The notes below the pieces were generated by a model that did no database searches, was not told the DNA's origin, and saw nothing but the letters and a program-made list of their open reading frames with translations. Positions 9,021 through 24,000 of a stretch of DNA of 64,000 nt are shown here, in pieces. The first letter of the stretch is position 1, and the number at the start of each line of letters is the position of its first letter. The DNA comes from Oreocharis arfaki (Eukaryota; Chordata; Aves; Passeriformes; Paramythiidae). The position numbers were made by a program, and so were the translations under genes. The DNA lies in contig VZRR01004735.1 in the NCBI GenBank assembly GCA_013398015.1, forward strand, positions 249,547 through 313,546, given 5' to 3'.

Positions 9021-12000
9021 GTTGTACTACACATACTGATACAAACTGATCAGCTTGGACTAAAGAGGAAAATACGTACAATTTGATCACTGACTACAAC
9101 GCAGGAATCAGCCCCTAGCACAGTACTTCCTTTGGTAGCTTCTTCAATTTACTATCAAAAAAATGCCCCCCAAACCAGCTCAGGACAGCTGACATTTGCC
9201 AAAGGAGTTTGTTGACAAGTAGAGAATCTTTCTAGTTGCAGTGCACAACTCAAACCTGGCTACCCAAATATTTTCTCTTTGCCAGGCAGTTACTGCAGCT
9301 GGAGGACTGATCCATGGCAGGGGCTCCAGGGTGCTAGGCTGACAGTATTTCTGCTTACTACGTGGCACATCAGCAAAAATGGGAGGGCAAGGAGGAGGGA
9401 GAATCAGCCTGAGACTCCAGCAGGCCAAAATAGAATATGACCTTTTTAGTTTTGCAGCTATAAACACATTCTTAAGCAACAATCCCAGCTACTCCTGGCA
9501 GTCTTCAGCCCAAGAGAGCCAGGTGATGAGTGCTGCACAAACAAAAGCAAACTGAAGGAAGAAGAAAGGAAAGAAAATGCCCCTTCCTGGCTTTCCTACA
9601 TTCAGCAATAGTGCCGAAGCATCACATGTCTTATTCTTGCTCTACCTGCAGGCCTCTCCATATCCTGTGTACATGCTTTGCCATGATGGAATCCTCTCCT
9701 TATTTAGGAGAAGCCCTGCTTTATTTCAGTGTGATGCCATATGGTGTGATGAAAGTGAACAGAAAAGGTTACACATAAAAAACACATAAGCTTAGGAACA
9801 CCTGTTTGCTGCAAAAGTGAAGAACTACTGATGGCAAAGGCCTTCTAAGGATAAAAAGGAAGATGTCATCCTACCTAGCAGGACAGATGGAAAGTTGCTG
9901 AGCTGCCATTTGAATGCTCAAACATCTATGTGCAATTAATGCCCAAAGGCCTGATGAAGCTAAGGGTAAACACCAGCAATGAACCAATGTGGGGTCTGGA
10001 TTTCTAAAACAGCTGAGCAAGCAACCATTAGCATTAGATGACGCTGAAAAGAAGACAACCTTTTTGCTGAAATTATAGGTGAAGCTCTTGCTGTTGCAGA
10101 GCTTACTGCAAGTCCTAGCACCAGAGCCATTAGTCACTACAGTCCTAACAAGGTCATTACCTCCCATCTTAGAAAATCCACTCTCAGTTTTTTTATCTAA
10201 TTTTGATATGGCATGCCCTGCGGTTTTATGATCTGTTTGGAGCATGTTGCACATCCTGCGTAACTTTCAGAGAAATGGAAACCTCTTTTGCCTTGACAAC
10301 AGACACAGGATAGAGCAGAGGCATGAACTAGGACTTGGTAGCACCCCTGCATGATCGAAACCAAGAGTTTGATATAGTTGCCATCCTAAAGTTAACTAAA
10401 AGTGGTTCCAAAAACCTCACTGCAATTATGAGATTGAAACCAAGGAGGCATCTGAATTAAGCCCAGCGTAGACAAATTAGTCATTCCATTTAGGAAGGAT
10501 CACATTTAGCATTGATGTAAGCATATAGACTGCTCCCTGACACTGATAATTGCTTTGCCCCATGTGTTTGGAACTGTTGGAATAGACTATACTAGTAAGA
10601 TTCACTACAAAATATGGGCCTGACCAAGTGCTTATTCAAGTTAATTGGAATTTTTCCATGACATTAGCTGCACGCCTCAACATATACCAAAACTCAACAG
10701 CACTGGTGACTTGAAGACTCGCATCATTGCAGCAGCTTCCTTGCTAGTTCCTCCCTGCTTGACACTGAGACAATAAAGTATGATATACACTGGATTTTCA
10801 CACCCCACACCGCCCCAAAATACCTTTTTCTTTCTGTGCATAAATAAAGAAACAACTCTCCACCTTCTGCTTTCCTCCCATCAAACCCAGAGCTGTCTTA
10901 TATATACATGCAGAAAAATATTTTTAAAATGCTCACAGAACTAAACCCACAGTCAGGTATCAGGCTGCATCTATAATTCCTCACAAGGTTCTGTTCCCCC
11001 ACAGCCTGCTAAAAAAAGCTCAGCGGGGGGAGAAGTCAGTGTGCCTGTGTGTGTACCTGTGTGTCTAGCAAGCCCCTGGGGGAAAAAACTGAATATGACT
11101 TATTCTTGTCAGAAATGCTCCTAGGCAGGAAAAAGTGAGGGGGAAGGTCCAGAGGAGAAGTCCAAGCCTCTGGAGTAAATAAAGTCAAGTACTGGTCACC
11201 TCTGGTTGACAAACAGGCAGAACTGCTCCCACATCATGGGTTGGTTTTATACTGCTTCCTATGGATATAGAAACCAGGCACTTGTGGTTTTGTTGGCTCC
11301 AAGTAAAACTACATGTTTGAAAAGCAAAGCAAAGAAGGCAGTAGGAGGGTTCCAGAGCCTTGCATTACAATTTTTTCATAAGAAGAACCCTAATTTGGAC
11401 AAAATCAAGTGTTTCTCTTAAAATAACAAGGAAAATACAGCAGAAGCCCTGGATTTACAACATGCGATAGAGAAACTTGAAACTTGGTGGAACCTATCAA
11501 GGTTCTACTGTGATAAACTTATGACCTAGAACAGCCTTTTCTGGAGACTCCAGCATGTAAAGAAAACTCAGTAAAGCAGGTCACAGTCACCATCTTTCAG
11601 GATGCCACTATTGTTTTCTCCCTGTTTTCTCAAGAATTATACATGTCTCAAGATAAGAACAAAAGAAACAATGCTGAGAAAAAAAAAATCTACTTTTCAT
11701 TGCTAGTGCCTGGAAATCCTGGGTGATCAATTTCAGACACCTGAGAAAACCTCAGTCTTTCTAGACCTGCCACTTGGGATATCCTGAACCTCTATCCCTT
11801 TAGAGTGTGCGGGACATGAATATCACAAAATCCCAGAAGTCTAGGACTTTTGTGTCACAACCACTCAAAGACTGAGCCATACACAGTGCTCCATCTGCCC
11901 TGGCTCCAGAAAGGTCTGAGTCATCTGGCTTTAAGGAAAATTTAAGAAAATAGGTCAAACTGAGCTTCCCATCACAGGCAATTGCAGTGAAGTCAATCAG

Positions 12001-14864
12001 CATGCACAAGCATTGCTCTCAGCACAAACTGCCCTTGTATTTCTGTCTACATAACTAATCAAATTAATTCCTGATCATATCAAATAGCATGGCTTCCCCA
12101 AGAATGTACAGACTAACATTCCCTGCTGATAATCCTTATAAAAGTTGCTTCTCAGGTCAAAATTATGGAGAAGGATCACACTGCAGGAATCTTTGTTGAA
12201 GTAATACATCCAAAGTAAGTAGGAGTGTGGCTTGAAATTGGTAGACAGACCAGAAGATTTATTTCTAAGCAATTAAATGGATAGTTATTATCTCAGAAAC
12301 TCTCTATTGGCTACTGAGATCACCAGCCTACAGCAGACAAAGTTACAATCAGCACATAATAGGGATGACTGGATTTTTTGCCTTTATAAATGACTCATAT
12401 TAAGTCTGTTGCTTGCAGTTCAGAACAGTTTACTTGAAGGTCAGGGATATGACTGTGCATGAAGCACATTCATTTAGGGAACACTTTCACACAGAAAAGG
12501 AAATAGCAAATGAAGAGGAATACGTTTGACAGACTTGGCCCCAAAGAGCTCATTTGCAGTAACACAGTTAAAGACTCTTACCCAAACTTTCCAGGTCAAT
12601 GGCCCGGGACTTGCCATGTCTCTTCTGTGCCACTGGGGCAGCCACACAAAACTAATGAGTTTTCATTTCAGTTTTTCAGCTCACTACGGTTCCTGTGATT
12701 TCCAGTACCAGCGTGTTTAAAGAAATCCGAGAAAGTCACAAAATGCAAAAGTTTAGGAGGATGGATGTGTGGGGAATGCCAGACAGCAAGTCCAGTAAAG
12801 TCAAACCCTTACCAAGCTCAGAGGGAGGAGGAAAGGCTGAGCTGGGGGAACAAGCTAAAGGTTCATGAGGTCTAACAGAGGCACAAATAAACAGGCAGGC
12901 AGGCAGAATCAAGGGGGAACATGAGATGACGGGAAATAACATTCAGTCAGAAGAGAAGGAAGATAAAGGGAAGGAGAAGAATAAAAGAGAAGGTTAGGAA
13001 ACCTGTGAACACACACATAAAATTGCAGGGTGACTTTGAAACAACAGACCCTCCCAACCTTCAGAGGCTTCCCCACCACTGAAAAGCACTTTGCAATTAC
13101 ACATGAACAGCGCAGGAACCAAGAGCACTGAGGCAGCTGCAAAGGCTGATTAAGGTACGAATGCTGGCAAGGCTGTAGGGGGAAGCTTTCATAAGCATCT
13201 GCCTCCAGTGGGCCTGACAGCAGCACACACTGTCAATCACCTCATTTCAGTAAGTGCTCACATTTTTCTCAAATTAGAAATTAAGACAACACAAATCCCT
13301 AGGAATAGCATACAGTTTCTATACATATCACCCAGTGAGCTAGCAGTGCTGAAGTGAAGCAAGAAGCTTCTGACATTATCACAAGCATCTTTTTCAGTCT
13401 TTCCTCCTTCAGCATAAACATGGGGTCCTCTGAACAGTACAGAAACCTGCATGAGGAACCTTTTACTTTCTTCAAAGAAAAGCACATGAAAGTGTTCTTA
13501 CTCTCCTCTTTTTAGCCCCTATTTTCTCTGGGCCAGTCATTTTCCATCACCAGACCCCTATCCCTTAGTCGCTGCTTGTACTTTCACTGTGGCCTGGTAT
13601 GAAGCACAAAGCACAGAGGGAGATGTTTGGCTTTGCATCAGTCCCACGTCATCATTCTCCTACCATCCCCAGAGTTTACCACAACCAGGCTTTACAACAC
13701 TAACAGACAATACATGCACCATCAACAGGTCTTGCTGACAAAAAGCCATATTAAGCACTGTTTGCCTCCTTAAAACCTTGAACAGCAGTCAACACAAAGA
13801 AGCTGTGGTGTGCTAAAGGATCTGAAGAAATAGCTGTATAATCAGTTTTTGCTGAAATCCTGGAACACATTTTAATGTGAATCTTGCCGAGCTCTTTAAT
13901 GTCTGCCCACTGGTTAAAGCCTCAATATCCAGGCTAGATTTTAGTAATTTTTTAGGGCCTTTTATAAAAGCAGGAAATATTAACAGCTAAAATCTAATTC
14001 AGCTTTTTCAGTGATGCATTGCCATAATATATAACAACATACCTATAGTAATCTTCACAATCTTAACCATCATGTGTGTACATTACTCATGAGAAATAAA
14101 AACTTACTCCTAATACTTGCTAATTTTTTGATGTGTTATAGATTCAGCTGCTTCACCTGCATGATCCATGATGTCTGTCTGTCAAAACCTAAGTCTCCAG
14201 GGAACACAGGTAGCACAAAGGGCAAGATTTTGTTTTCCCAAAGGTTTAAACCAGAGAAGAATGTGTGACTGAAGGCTGAACTAGAAAGACTGCAGTACAA
14301 TACACATTTCATTCACAGTGGAGTGAATGCAGCAAAATAGTGGTAAAACCCACTGCAGATCTTTTTTATTACTTTGTGTTACAAAAATTCCAAGGGGCCC
14401 CAGCAGAGCTTAGGACTGCAGTATACAATGTACTCTGACATTTTAACAGACTTTTTGTCCTAATGATCTTCACGTTTCCTCTAGAGCAGTAATCCTCTGA
14501 GCTTAAAGCATCCCGGCTTCAAGACTTTGTTGGTTCAAGGCTTTGGGAAAGCTCTAAGTGCATCATGAGGCCAATAGCAGATGGAAGTTTTCAATCACTT
14601 CATGGGTTATTGCTGGAAATACATCACCAAAATGCATACTAAGAGGTCAAACACATCGGTGTTCCTTACATCACCATGAACAACTAAGAGCTTAGTGTTC
14701 AGAAGCAGTACTTGAGCATGCTGAGAAAAGATTCACGAGAGAACGCAGTTTGCATTCTTGTCATGCTTGCATTGAAGCACATGTTTCTGCAAAAAGATAT
14801 TTTCCCCTCCCCTCAACAGATTAAAGCTTAAAGGTAAGACTACTAATTACTTACAGTCAATAAT
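9021..14864. other. No gene or dated repeat recognised
   Basis: AT-rich unique-looking DNA. A purine-rich stretch (12820-13000) includes a (GGCA)n-like patch near 12892-12906. The ORF at 9871-10254 (minus, 127 codons) matches nothing I know and has no splice framing. The stretch 13830-14010 is AT-rich with many TAAT cores and could be non-coding conserved sequence, but nothing in it is decisive. Confidence 0.45.
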
Positions 14865-14865
14865 A

Positions 14866-15006
14866 AGACAAGTTGCCCAGGAAGGTTGTCTATCTCTGTT
14901 GTTTTCAAGGCTGTAAGGGGTAAATCCCCAAGCAATCTGATCTAACTAGATGTGCTTTAAGCTCTGGATGTCCCATCCAACCTAAATTATTCTATGATTC
15001 TAAAAC
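14866..15006 (+). mobile_element. CR1 LINE 3'-end fragment
   Basis: AGTTGCCCAGGAAGGTTGT resembles the CR1 'gttgcccagagaggttgtgga' stretch. The fragment ends in CCCATCCAACCTAAATTATTC then TATGATTCTAA, the CR1 3' terminus. It is 5'-truncated and heavily diverged, an old copy on the plus strand. Confidence 0.75.
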
Positions 15007-15009
15007 ATT

Positions 15010-18000
15010 CGACTGATAGTATCTACCTCTGACTTGTACACGTTTGAGGTAACGACCAAAGGCAGTCTAAGGGGTGTGTGAGTGTACTTCTGCACTTTGC
15101 AACTGCAAGTGTCTGAGCTTTCTTGTCAGCCTAAGTTTTCAGCCACTCAGACAAGATATTTGAGTGGGATGTGACCATGCTACAGCCCTTTGGTAAGAAG
15201 CTGGTGAGTTGTGCTCATGGGAATATACACAGCTTTTCAGTTTTCTCCAGAGAAACCGCTCGGCCCTCTTCCTCAGGGAGCCTGCCGCTTTCCTTCTTGA
15301 GAGATCTCATGCACTATAAGCTGCAAATAAGCTTTTCACACCAAGGCACCACCTTTTTTTTTTTTGACCCCCAGCCATATTTTGCCATTTTCTAGCTGTT
15401 TTCAGAAATCCAGAATTATGCATATTTTGCAATTATGCCTTGTAATCTTTTTGATGAAGGTTCTTCCATCACTTCCTAGCCACCTCCATCTGAAGGAATG
15501 TCACCTCCACAAGCTGGTTGCCAGAAGACAGCTATCCTGGGAAACACAATGACAAAGGGCTGCTCTGCCTGCCTGAGGCATCATTCTTTTGATGTCTTTG
15601 CAGAAACATGCTGAGGGGGAAACGAAAAGGCTACCAGCCCTGACAATACAGGGCACTAGCTGCAGCAGCACATGGGAGAGGAACAGGAATTCTGTGAGGC
15701 CAATCTGGCCTTCAAGTGGAAATGCAGGGACTGTTAATGGGGAATAAGTGTTTGCTCTGCTCTTTCTCTTGTTCTTCTGACCGAAGCAGGACTTAAAAGG
15801 GAGACAAGGTGAGAAAACAAAGAATATGGGTTCTAGAGAATGAAGCAGCTTATTGTAAAGCTATTATGAATAGTTGGCTTGATGCTTAGCTAGGAGATAA
15901 TGAAGTTAGCAATTAGAGATGATGAATGGTTGAAGGGGCTTTATAATGATATGGAAAGATTTTCATCTTATATCAGACAGGTTGAATTCAGGTCAAGTCG
16001 GTACCAACTGAACATGAATGCCATCTGATTTATTTCATCAGGTTTTGTGGAATGAGCTTGGTCCCTTGTAAGCTGTTTGGGACAAAGGCTTATTCATAAG
16101 TAATTATCTGCAATAAGCACCTCCACTTGCATGAGGCAGGGCTTTAAACAAGGTACTGTTCAAACAGCCCGGCTTTGAAAAGGTTATAATTCAAGTAGAT
16201 AAAACTGTAAAAGTATTACTTAAAAATGACAAAGAGAAAGATGGCATTGTTTGTCCAATGCTTTACAAAAATGATTTGCTGGAGCTTTGTTTGAATCTAT
16301 GTTCGATTATGAGACAGTTCTTCCTGCCTGGGCATTTAGAAATTGCACAGTGCCTGTTGGGCAAAACTGCAGTCTATATAAAGAAGCAAAGAACATAAGG
16401 TGCCCTTTACGAGCCACCATGTTCATCAGCATCTTTCATGAGTCTGCTTCTGCTCTCACAAACCTCCCTGGTGGGAAAGAGAAGGCGTGTTAGTTAGTAC
16501 CAAGGAATGGCGTCAGCTTCTGGCTTCCTAGCAAGGGCTATAAACAACATTATCTTTACACAATGGACAACTCCTCTTCTACTGGGTTACTGTCAGAGCA
16601 GCACTGGGGTTTGCAGGCCACAACTTGTAGTTCAGATCATTTCCTGAAATTTTCAGCAATTCAGAATTATGAATCCCCTGTTTCTCGGATTTGGGAATAG
16701 TAAATAAATACATGAGAAGAGATTAGAGGTATTGGAGAATGGAAACTTAGTTAAAGGACAAAAAGAGGTAGGGAAGCTGGAGGAGAGAAGGAATCTAGGA
16801 AATTTAGTTGATCCTGGAAGGAGAAAAAAACCCAAACAATGACAAGATACAGAGATCCCAGAGATACTGCAGTGACCTGACCTGTCAGTGGGGTTATACT
16901 GATGTAGTCCATTGTCATTTCACGGATTTAGCATGGATTTAAAATTCCACATGCTATAGTGCTTCATCCAGCATGCTACTAAGCAATGCTACTCTGCTGC
17001 ATGTTCTTCTTTGACTCTGTGCAATGGGACCACATTAGGCATTTGCAGCAGTATAATCATGTTGAATAACTGGACTGTGCAAACTTTTTAAACATCGATT
17101 TCCTCAAGTCCATAGAAGGACTAGCACAAAACTAATGGTATGGAGAAGAGTGAATGGGAGGTTAACCAGTCTTCAGGTCCCCATTCTAGGCTGCACAGTT
17201 CATACAATTAGAGTTTGTATTTTGACAATTATAGCAGAGTTAAAGTAATTACAGTTATATGAAGTTTGAGGTGTGGAGTTTAGGACAAGGACTTCTGGAG
17301 CTGTGAATGCCTCCAAGGCAGAAATGTGCTCACTGAGGTACAACCAAGTAATATTAAATCGAGGCATCTGAGAGAGGAGGTGGAAGGCAGCGTCTTCATG
17401 GCTAGGAAGAAAAAAGCACAGCTTTTTAAGGAGAGACAAAGGGATTCCAGCTTTGGATGGCACAGGTGGTAATCTCTTTTCCTTCATTTCTTTCTGTGCC
17501 TTCTCTCCATCCTCTGAGAAGAGATAGAAGCAGGCATTTTGGACAACAAAGGAAGGGGGAAGGATTGCAGCTTGGTTCAGGAGAAAAAAATTAGAAGCCA
17601 GCTGAGGTACTAGATCAGTTGAGAAGCTTCTTTACTCTCACTTAAACTACTGTGTACTATTACTTCTTCTTCTTTCATTGTTAAAAGCCCACGGATTGGA
17701 TAAATCTTTATCTTTACATTCTGTCTCTTAGCACATTTGACTCTGAACATGTAACACAGCATTATTGCTGCACAGTAATGGTGACATTGGGACGATTGTA
17801 AAGACATTGAGACTTCTAGTGCATAGCCCCAGATATCCAAAGGCTTCCAGCTGTCCAGTGTCAGAGCTGGTCATGCTGTGTTTGACAAAATGACATCATT
17901 CAGTGACACTTATCAAGAGAACTTTAGCTTTTAGGAAAATAGTAGGGAAGGGTCCAGAGGCACGAAGGACAACCTTTGTTTAAGGTTGTTAACCTTTGTT

Positions 18001-21000
18001 TTTTGTTGACATGTTTTGAAATTGATGGTGGTTATTCAGATATAGAACACAGATCTCAACTGCATCACAGAAGCAATTAAAAAAATACACTTTGCCTCTG
18101 CATAATAGATACTTGTAAAGTTTAGGGTGGTTCTTCGACGCCTCAGCAGACACAGGAGGTGCTGCAAGCCTGAGTCATTTGCCTCTGTTGACAAGAAGCA
18201 TGGCACTGTTTGAGACGAGAGACACTGCAGTATCACTGTCTTTTAGCTCTAAGGTCTAAAACTGTGTGCCAACGTTCTGTAAACTAATACTTTCCAATGG
18301 TCTACTGGTTGGGAGGATGGGCAGTTGTTTAACTATCATTTTAATGAAGATTACAGAGGTTTTTTTGGTAATTTTTCAGTTGCTTCAGGCATCACTTGCT
18401 GGTATCTTTGGCCATAAAAGGTGCCTGGATAATAGGTCAGATAAGACACATGCCTTTTAAAAAATGTGAAAACATTTTTCAAACACAGTTGTGCTGATAA
18501 AGATTTTTGATAATGCAAGCCTTGCAAAAATAGGTTTCCAGGAAACAATGGATCTACACACTTGGGATGACTTAGTTAAAATCAAAATAGAATAGGGAGA
18601 AGTCACAATGCAAAGCTTTGTGTTTGGATGGTTTGTCGACCTTTATAAATTTAATCTCTGTAGATTAATCATTCTCTGTAGTTTACTGTGCTCATAAAAT
18701 TAAATACACTGAAATTCAAACCAAGGATCCTGAAACAAACCCAGCCAGAGGCATTAACAATGCTCCAGTGAGTAAGCTGGCACACTTTGATATTCCAGGT
18801 CAATGAAGCTTGTTCTAAGCAAAACATCTGGAGCACTCTAAATCCAGCTTGCTTTAAAATCTAAATCTATTCTGAGCTTCTCTTCATTTCTTTAAGATGC
18901 CTTTTAATTACAGTCCTGATCAATGCCATTTTGCAAAAACCATTTCTTGTGCTACTTTCCCCATTAAAAATTAAAATTACTATTTTCTCTCATTCTACTC
19001 TGGGTAGCTTCTCAGAGCAGTGCACTAAAAGCTTAATTTCTGTTCATTACCACTGATTTTTGATCCAAATACAGAATTCTAATGTTGGTATATGGTCTGA
19101 AGGTTTTAGAATTTAGTCATACCTTCCCCTGCCTTTTTCTTCTCAGAGCTGGATTGAAACAAACACTTAGGGTATTTCAGGCTAGATACAGATCTAAGCT
19201 AAGAAAATGAATCTTCATTGCTTCTTAAGACTTTTTAAAGGGAGTCATTGATATCAGAATTGAAATGGAAGGAGTACTTCCAACCCACTAAGCTGATAAA
19301 AAATTATTTAAATAAGCATTCAACAGATTTTGTCTTTTTTGTATATGTATTCAACCAAGTGAAACTCTGCATCTTTGGAGAATGCACTTTCTTGGCAAAA
19401 ACCTAATGCTACCATATTCTGGCCATAGGATGGTGTACAAAGAAAGATTCCACACCCTCCCCCTCCGCCCCTTTTTTCTCATGGAAAAAATGGAACTGAA
19501 TAATATTTCTCCTGTGCCATATAGGCCCCACCTGCAGCTGCATTCTCAGCCTCAGTGTTTGAGAACATCTATGTCTCTGAGGCTCTGCCATGAGTCCATT
19601 CACTCTGAAAAGCAAACAAACAAGCCGGGCACACTTCCTTCCACAAAAATGTTTTCTTTTTTTATCTACCACAATACTTTGAGGCCCTTCCTAAAACAGA
19701 AGTCCCAGACCAATTTCTGTTTGATAATTCCCCTCCTGTATATACTGAAATTTCACTTTGGCCTTGTCTTATGGGAAGAAAATCCCACTGAATCTGTGTC
19801 AATTCTTCAGTTGCTTCACCTTCCTCCATAAAGCTATGAAATAACTACTATAAAGTCAATGCACAGATTAATGCGGAATTAAACTCCCCCACCATGTTAA
19901 GCTGAATGCAAATACATGCAAATATTGCTGTAAAATGTCTCTTGCATTGCTCAGTATAAGGCAAGTGAACCCACGACTACAGATGTAATTTTCAAAGGAA
20001 AAAATACACTTAGAAACTCTCTGGCCACACTGTGGAAAGTTCTCTTCAAAAAGAATGATTTCCTTGCAGTCCATACTGCAAAAAGGCCTCTTTATATGTC
20101 TTACTTTACATATTAATATTGTTTTATGGATGCAGAGTGAGGAAAATATAATACTCAGTACTACTAAGTCTAGCAGAATTCAGTCCTTACGTAGCATGAG
20201 CCCATCACAGTGGTGATTATTAGGGCATCACTGACACAGCAAGATCTTCCCAGATACATCAATACCTAAAGCAGAGCTAAACTGCATAAACAAACACAGA
20301 GCACCAGAAGAAAATCCTAGTTTGTAATTGTACCACACTGAGTTCTGGAAGCCTCTGCAAAGATGTGAGGCTTAGTCACTAAAATAAAGACTCAGAAGGA
20401 GCTCCTGTCCCATTACATGCAAATGTCCTTATCCTGTGCATAAGCAACTGAGATACAGCAATATCCTGCACAAATTCACTGCATGTCTGAAGTAGAGCAG
20501 AAAAAGATACACATCAGAAGAGAGGAGCTTGCTTTTCATGATGGCTCCAGTCAGTCCTTGTAGACATAGCTGCTTAAAAAGTCTCCCAATATCTTGACAA
20601 GAAGTGGCTGCAAGTTGCTACTACTCCTAGGCCTAGGACCGGCATTTGCTTCAGAAGAGGTATATCCACAGATAGCAATGCAATGCTGAAAAAGGATGCA
20701 TGGAGGATGACACATAATCTGCAAGAAGAACTGTGCCAACACGTTGTGCCACGCAGACGCTCTCTGTTAACTGGCTGTAAGAAGAAGAACAGGAAAGAGC
20801 TGGCATTTTTCAGCTTCCCCAGGATTTGTGGTAAAAGCTAGCAACTGCACTGCCCATTGAAAAGAAATATCAAATGTGCGTGGGTAGTACAGGCTCTTGG
20901 CATACAGGCTCTTATGCCAAGATGTAGAAGCAGCATCTCAGAGGTGGCTTTCCAAGCTATTTGTTTTCCTTTTTTGTTTCCTCTTCTAAAAAAAGAACTA

Positions 21001-24000
21001 CTGAACCCTCTTCTGGCACTTAGAAGCCTCTCAAAGATAATGTTTCCAGTGGTATACAGACTTCTTTGCTATTGTACAGACCTTTGTTTTTTACATGTTT
21101 ACAGTAGCATACATGCATTACATATGAGAATGAATAATTTGTTTACCTAGAGTGTCCCTAAGGGGGCTAATAATTGAGGTCTGAAATATCTTCATCCTTT
21201 TTCCTGCCCTGGGGCTGATTGCTAGCCTGCATCTGTCAGTCACGGGAACTGAAAGTTATGTGGCCAAAAATAAAAGCTACTGCAAAGAAAACATGTTTTA
21301 CAGAAAAAAAATATGAAAAGAAAAATCTATAATTATCCAGTCACTTTAGTGACAGTGAGATCCTCCCAGCTTTCCAACCATGTACAATTAGCAATTGTTT
21401 TAAACAATCAATGAGTTAATTACAGCAGTAACTTCCCATTACATTTCACAGGGAATGTATTATGTGGTGGGTGCATTAGAAACTATAAAGCAGTACTTTC
21501 ATTTAAAAGACAAGCAGAAAGAATACCAGGGTAAGCAATGTATGCCTGAGTCCTACACGACTTCCCACCAGCATTCCTCTCTGCAGTGCCAATGGCTCTT
21601 TCCCTTTTGGGGGTACACTTTTTTCTCACCAAATGAGACCTGAAGCCCCAGTTGGGCTCAAAATGTATCTCTTCCTGCATGCAGAATCTCACCCACAAAG
21701 CACACTCAATGGTGCAGCACATGCAATCTAGCAACGCAACTGCCATCTACCACTCTCTTACTCTAGGTGACACATTCAGACGTGGCTTAAATAAGATAGG
21801 ACTCCTGTCAGTAACCACTTTTCTCTTTGAACACTAAATTGTCGATATATTCCTAAGCTTTTTTGTCTCTTTTTTTAAAAGCTTCTTACTAGCAAAGATT
21901 AATGACTTCACTGTCCCTGTGAAAAATGGTGAGGGAAGCACTGCTAAGCACAGCTACGATTTATCTATCTACATATAAATCCTACTGCTTAGCTTTGATT
22001 TGCTGCAGAAACACAATTTTAGTTCGGGAGAAGATACTCATTTGCATCAAAACAATTGATAAATGGATGCCTACTGTAAGAGCTGGCATCATAATCTAGT
22101 ACCCTGAGCTTTTGTGGTTCATTATCATCTCAAGAGTGCCCAGGTCTGCATTCAATTACATGTTTCCAGAATGCAATTTCAGTTTCATGTAGTGATTGCA
22201 GACTTCTAGATTCTGCCCAATAAAGCCAACAAAAACATTCCTGTTGAATTTCAACTGGTGCCTGGTTCCTTGTCCTGCTGGCAATTGGGCATTTCACTAC
22301 ACGTGGCAGAAATCTGCATTGCTGGGACACATGCGGAAGGATCTAGCTACAGCTTTCAGAAAACTATTGCTGCTTTGATAAAAAAGCAACTGCTTACATG
22401 CATTCTGGACTCTTAGTGTCCAGGCTGGATGGAGCAAGGACCTTCACCAAGGGAAGAGCCACCTCATTCAGACACAGGGAATGCATTCTGTTTTGGAACC
22501 CCAAATGGCAAGCCTGTTGCTCACAGAACACGTATTCTCTCAGTCTCTCAAGAAAAAGCAAGCCAGCACAGGAAACAGCTAGGGCAGGCATTAGGAAAGC
22601 TAAAAATGTAGTGTTTCTCTCTTTCTAGCCCTAAACAAGGCTGAGTAATGGCATGCCATCACTCTGCTTTGGAGATGGCCTTCAGGTATGCTACTACCTG
22701 CTTGGAGGGAATGAGATGAAAGCAAGCCAGCAGCAACCTGTCCCCTCCCTTCAAACTTGCTGAGTACCCAGCCACACTCACTACATCTTTGCCAGCCTTC
22801 AGTGTCAGCCAAACCTGGTATCGCACTCCCCTGAGCGACCGCTCCAGTTTCCAACATTAGTTGGAATGAGTTATCTTCCCCAGTGCTTTGCCAATTAAAA
22901 CCTACAGATGCTGGGAGGCAAGGAAGGTACCGAGTATGTCCTTATGCAAACATAGACATTCAGATAATGCACAAAGTTGGCCCGAGAAACAAAGACACAC
23001 ACCTGACACAGTATTCCATTCCTCCATTCTAGATCATTTGCCTCTCTTTCAAAGATGATAAAGTATATAACAAACTAGTTCACAGAAAAAATTTAGTATT
23101 TTGTTGCATTCTTGAAATGGGTATTTCTTTTCATTGTCTTATCACACTTAATCTCTGAGGTTATGACACAATGAAAGTTTCCTTGTAATAATTGCATAGA
23201 GACTTCAAAAAGAATTTTGTTTCCCTAATGGAGTGTCACCAGATGATGATTAATTTGTCTCTCCCTTGAGGTCTCAAAGAAAGAAGATTTTAAAAAATCC
23301 CCAACCAAATAAAAAAGGCCAATCTGAAGGTCCATGTTTTTAAATACGACTAGTGACTAAGAAGGCCTAGCTTAATATGCATTGAAGACTTTCAAAAGCA
23401 AGGGGTGAGAATTTTCTAAAAGGCAGCCCCCTTTAAAATGTGTCCCGCCAGCCACATCAGCAAACAAACAAAAGCACAATTGTTTGGGAACCATAAGCCT
23501 AAATCCCACCAATTTTAATCCCATCTTTAAATACAATTTCTGAAATGACAGCATGGACTTTACAAGGAGAGAGCAGAGAAACAGCAGAGAACGACTCCTG
23601 CAGACACAGTCACACATGTGACAAAAGCAGGGTTGCTAGTGCAGCAATCATAACAGCACTTCTTCAGGGAAAACCAGCTTGTAAGCAAGAAAACTCAGGC
23701 ACAAAACAGGTCAAAACCACTCCAAAATGACTCAGAGGTCTCAAAGGCTGAAAACAACAGGTCAATTTTAATGGCTGCAAAAAAACCCAACGCTGTTCTT
23801 TTGAGAAGTCACGCATCAGAAACAAAAGGATGAACACAAGCAGGGGTGATTTCCAATTAATCACTGCTGTGAAAAATTCTTAGGTAACCTACACTGTGGA
23901 TGGACACAATCCTGATCTAACTAGGAGGGACTGTGGCATCCAGCACAGACTGTGTCCCATTTAAACATGAATTTGCAGCTTCCGATTCGCAGTCCATCCC

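Noticed and set aside
9871..10254. 127-codon minus-strand frame
   Set aside because: No recognisable domain and no gene structure around it; expected by chance in 64 kb.
19382..19831. 149-codon plus-strand frame
   Set aside because: Overlaps an antisense frame, has no similarity to anything known and no splice or promoter signals.
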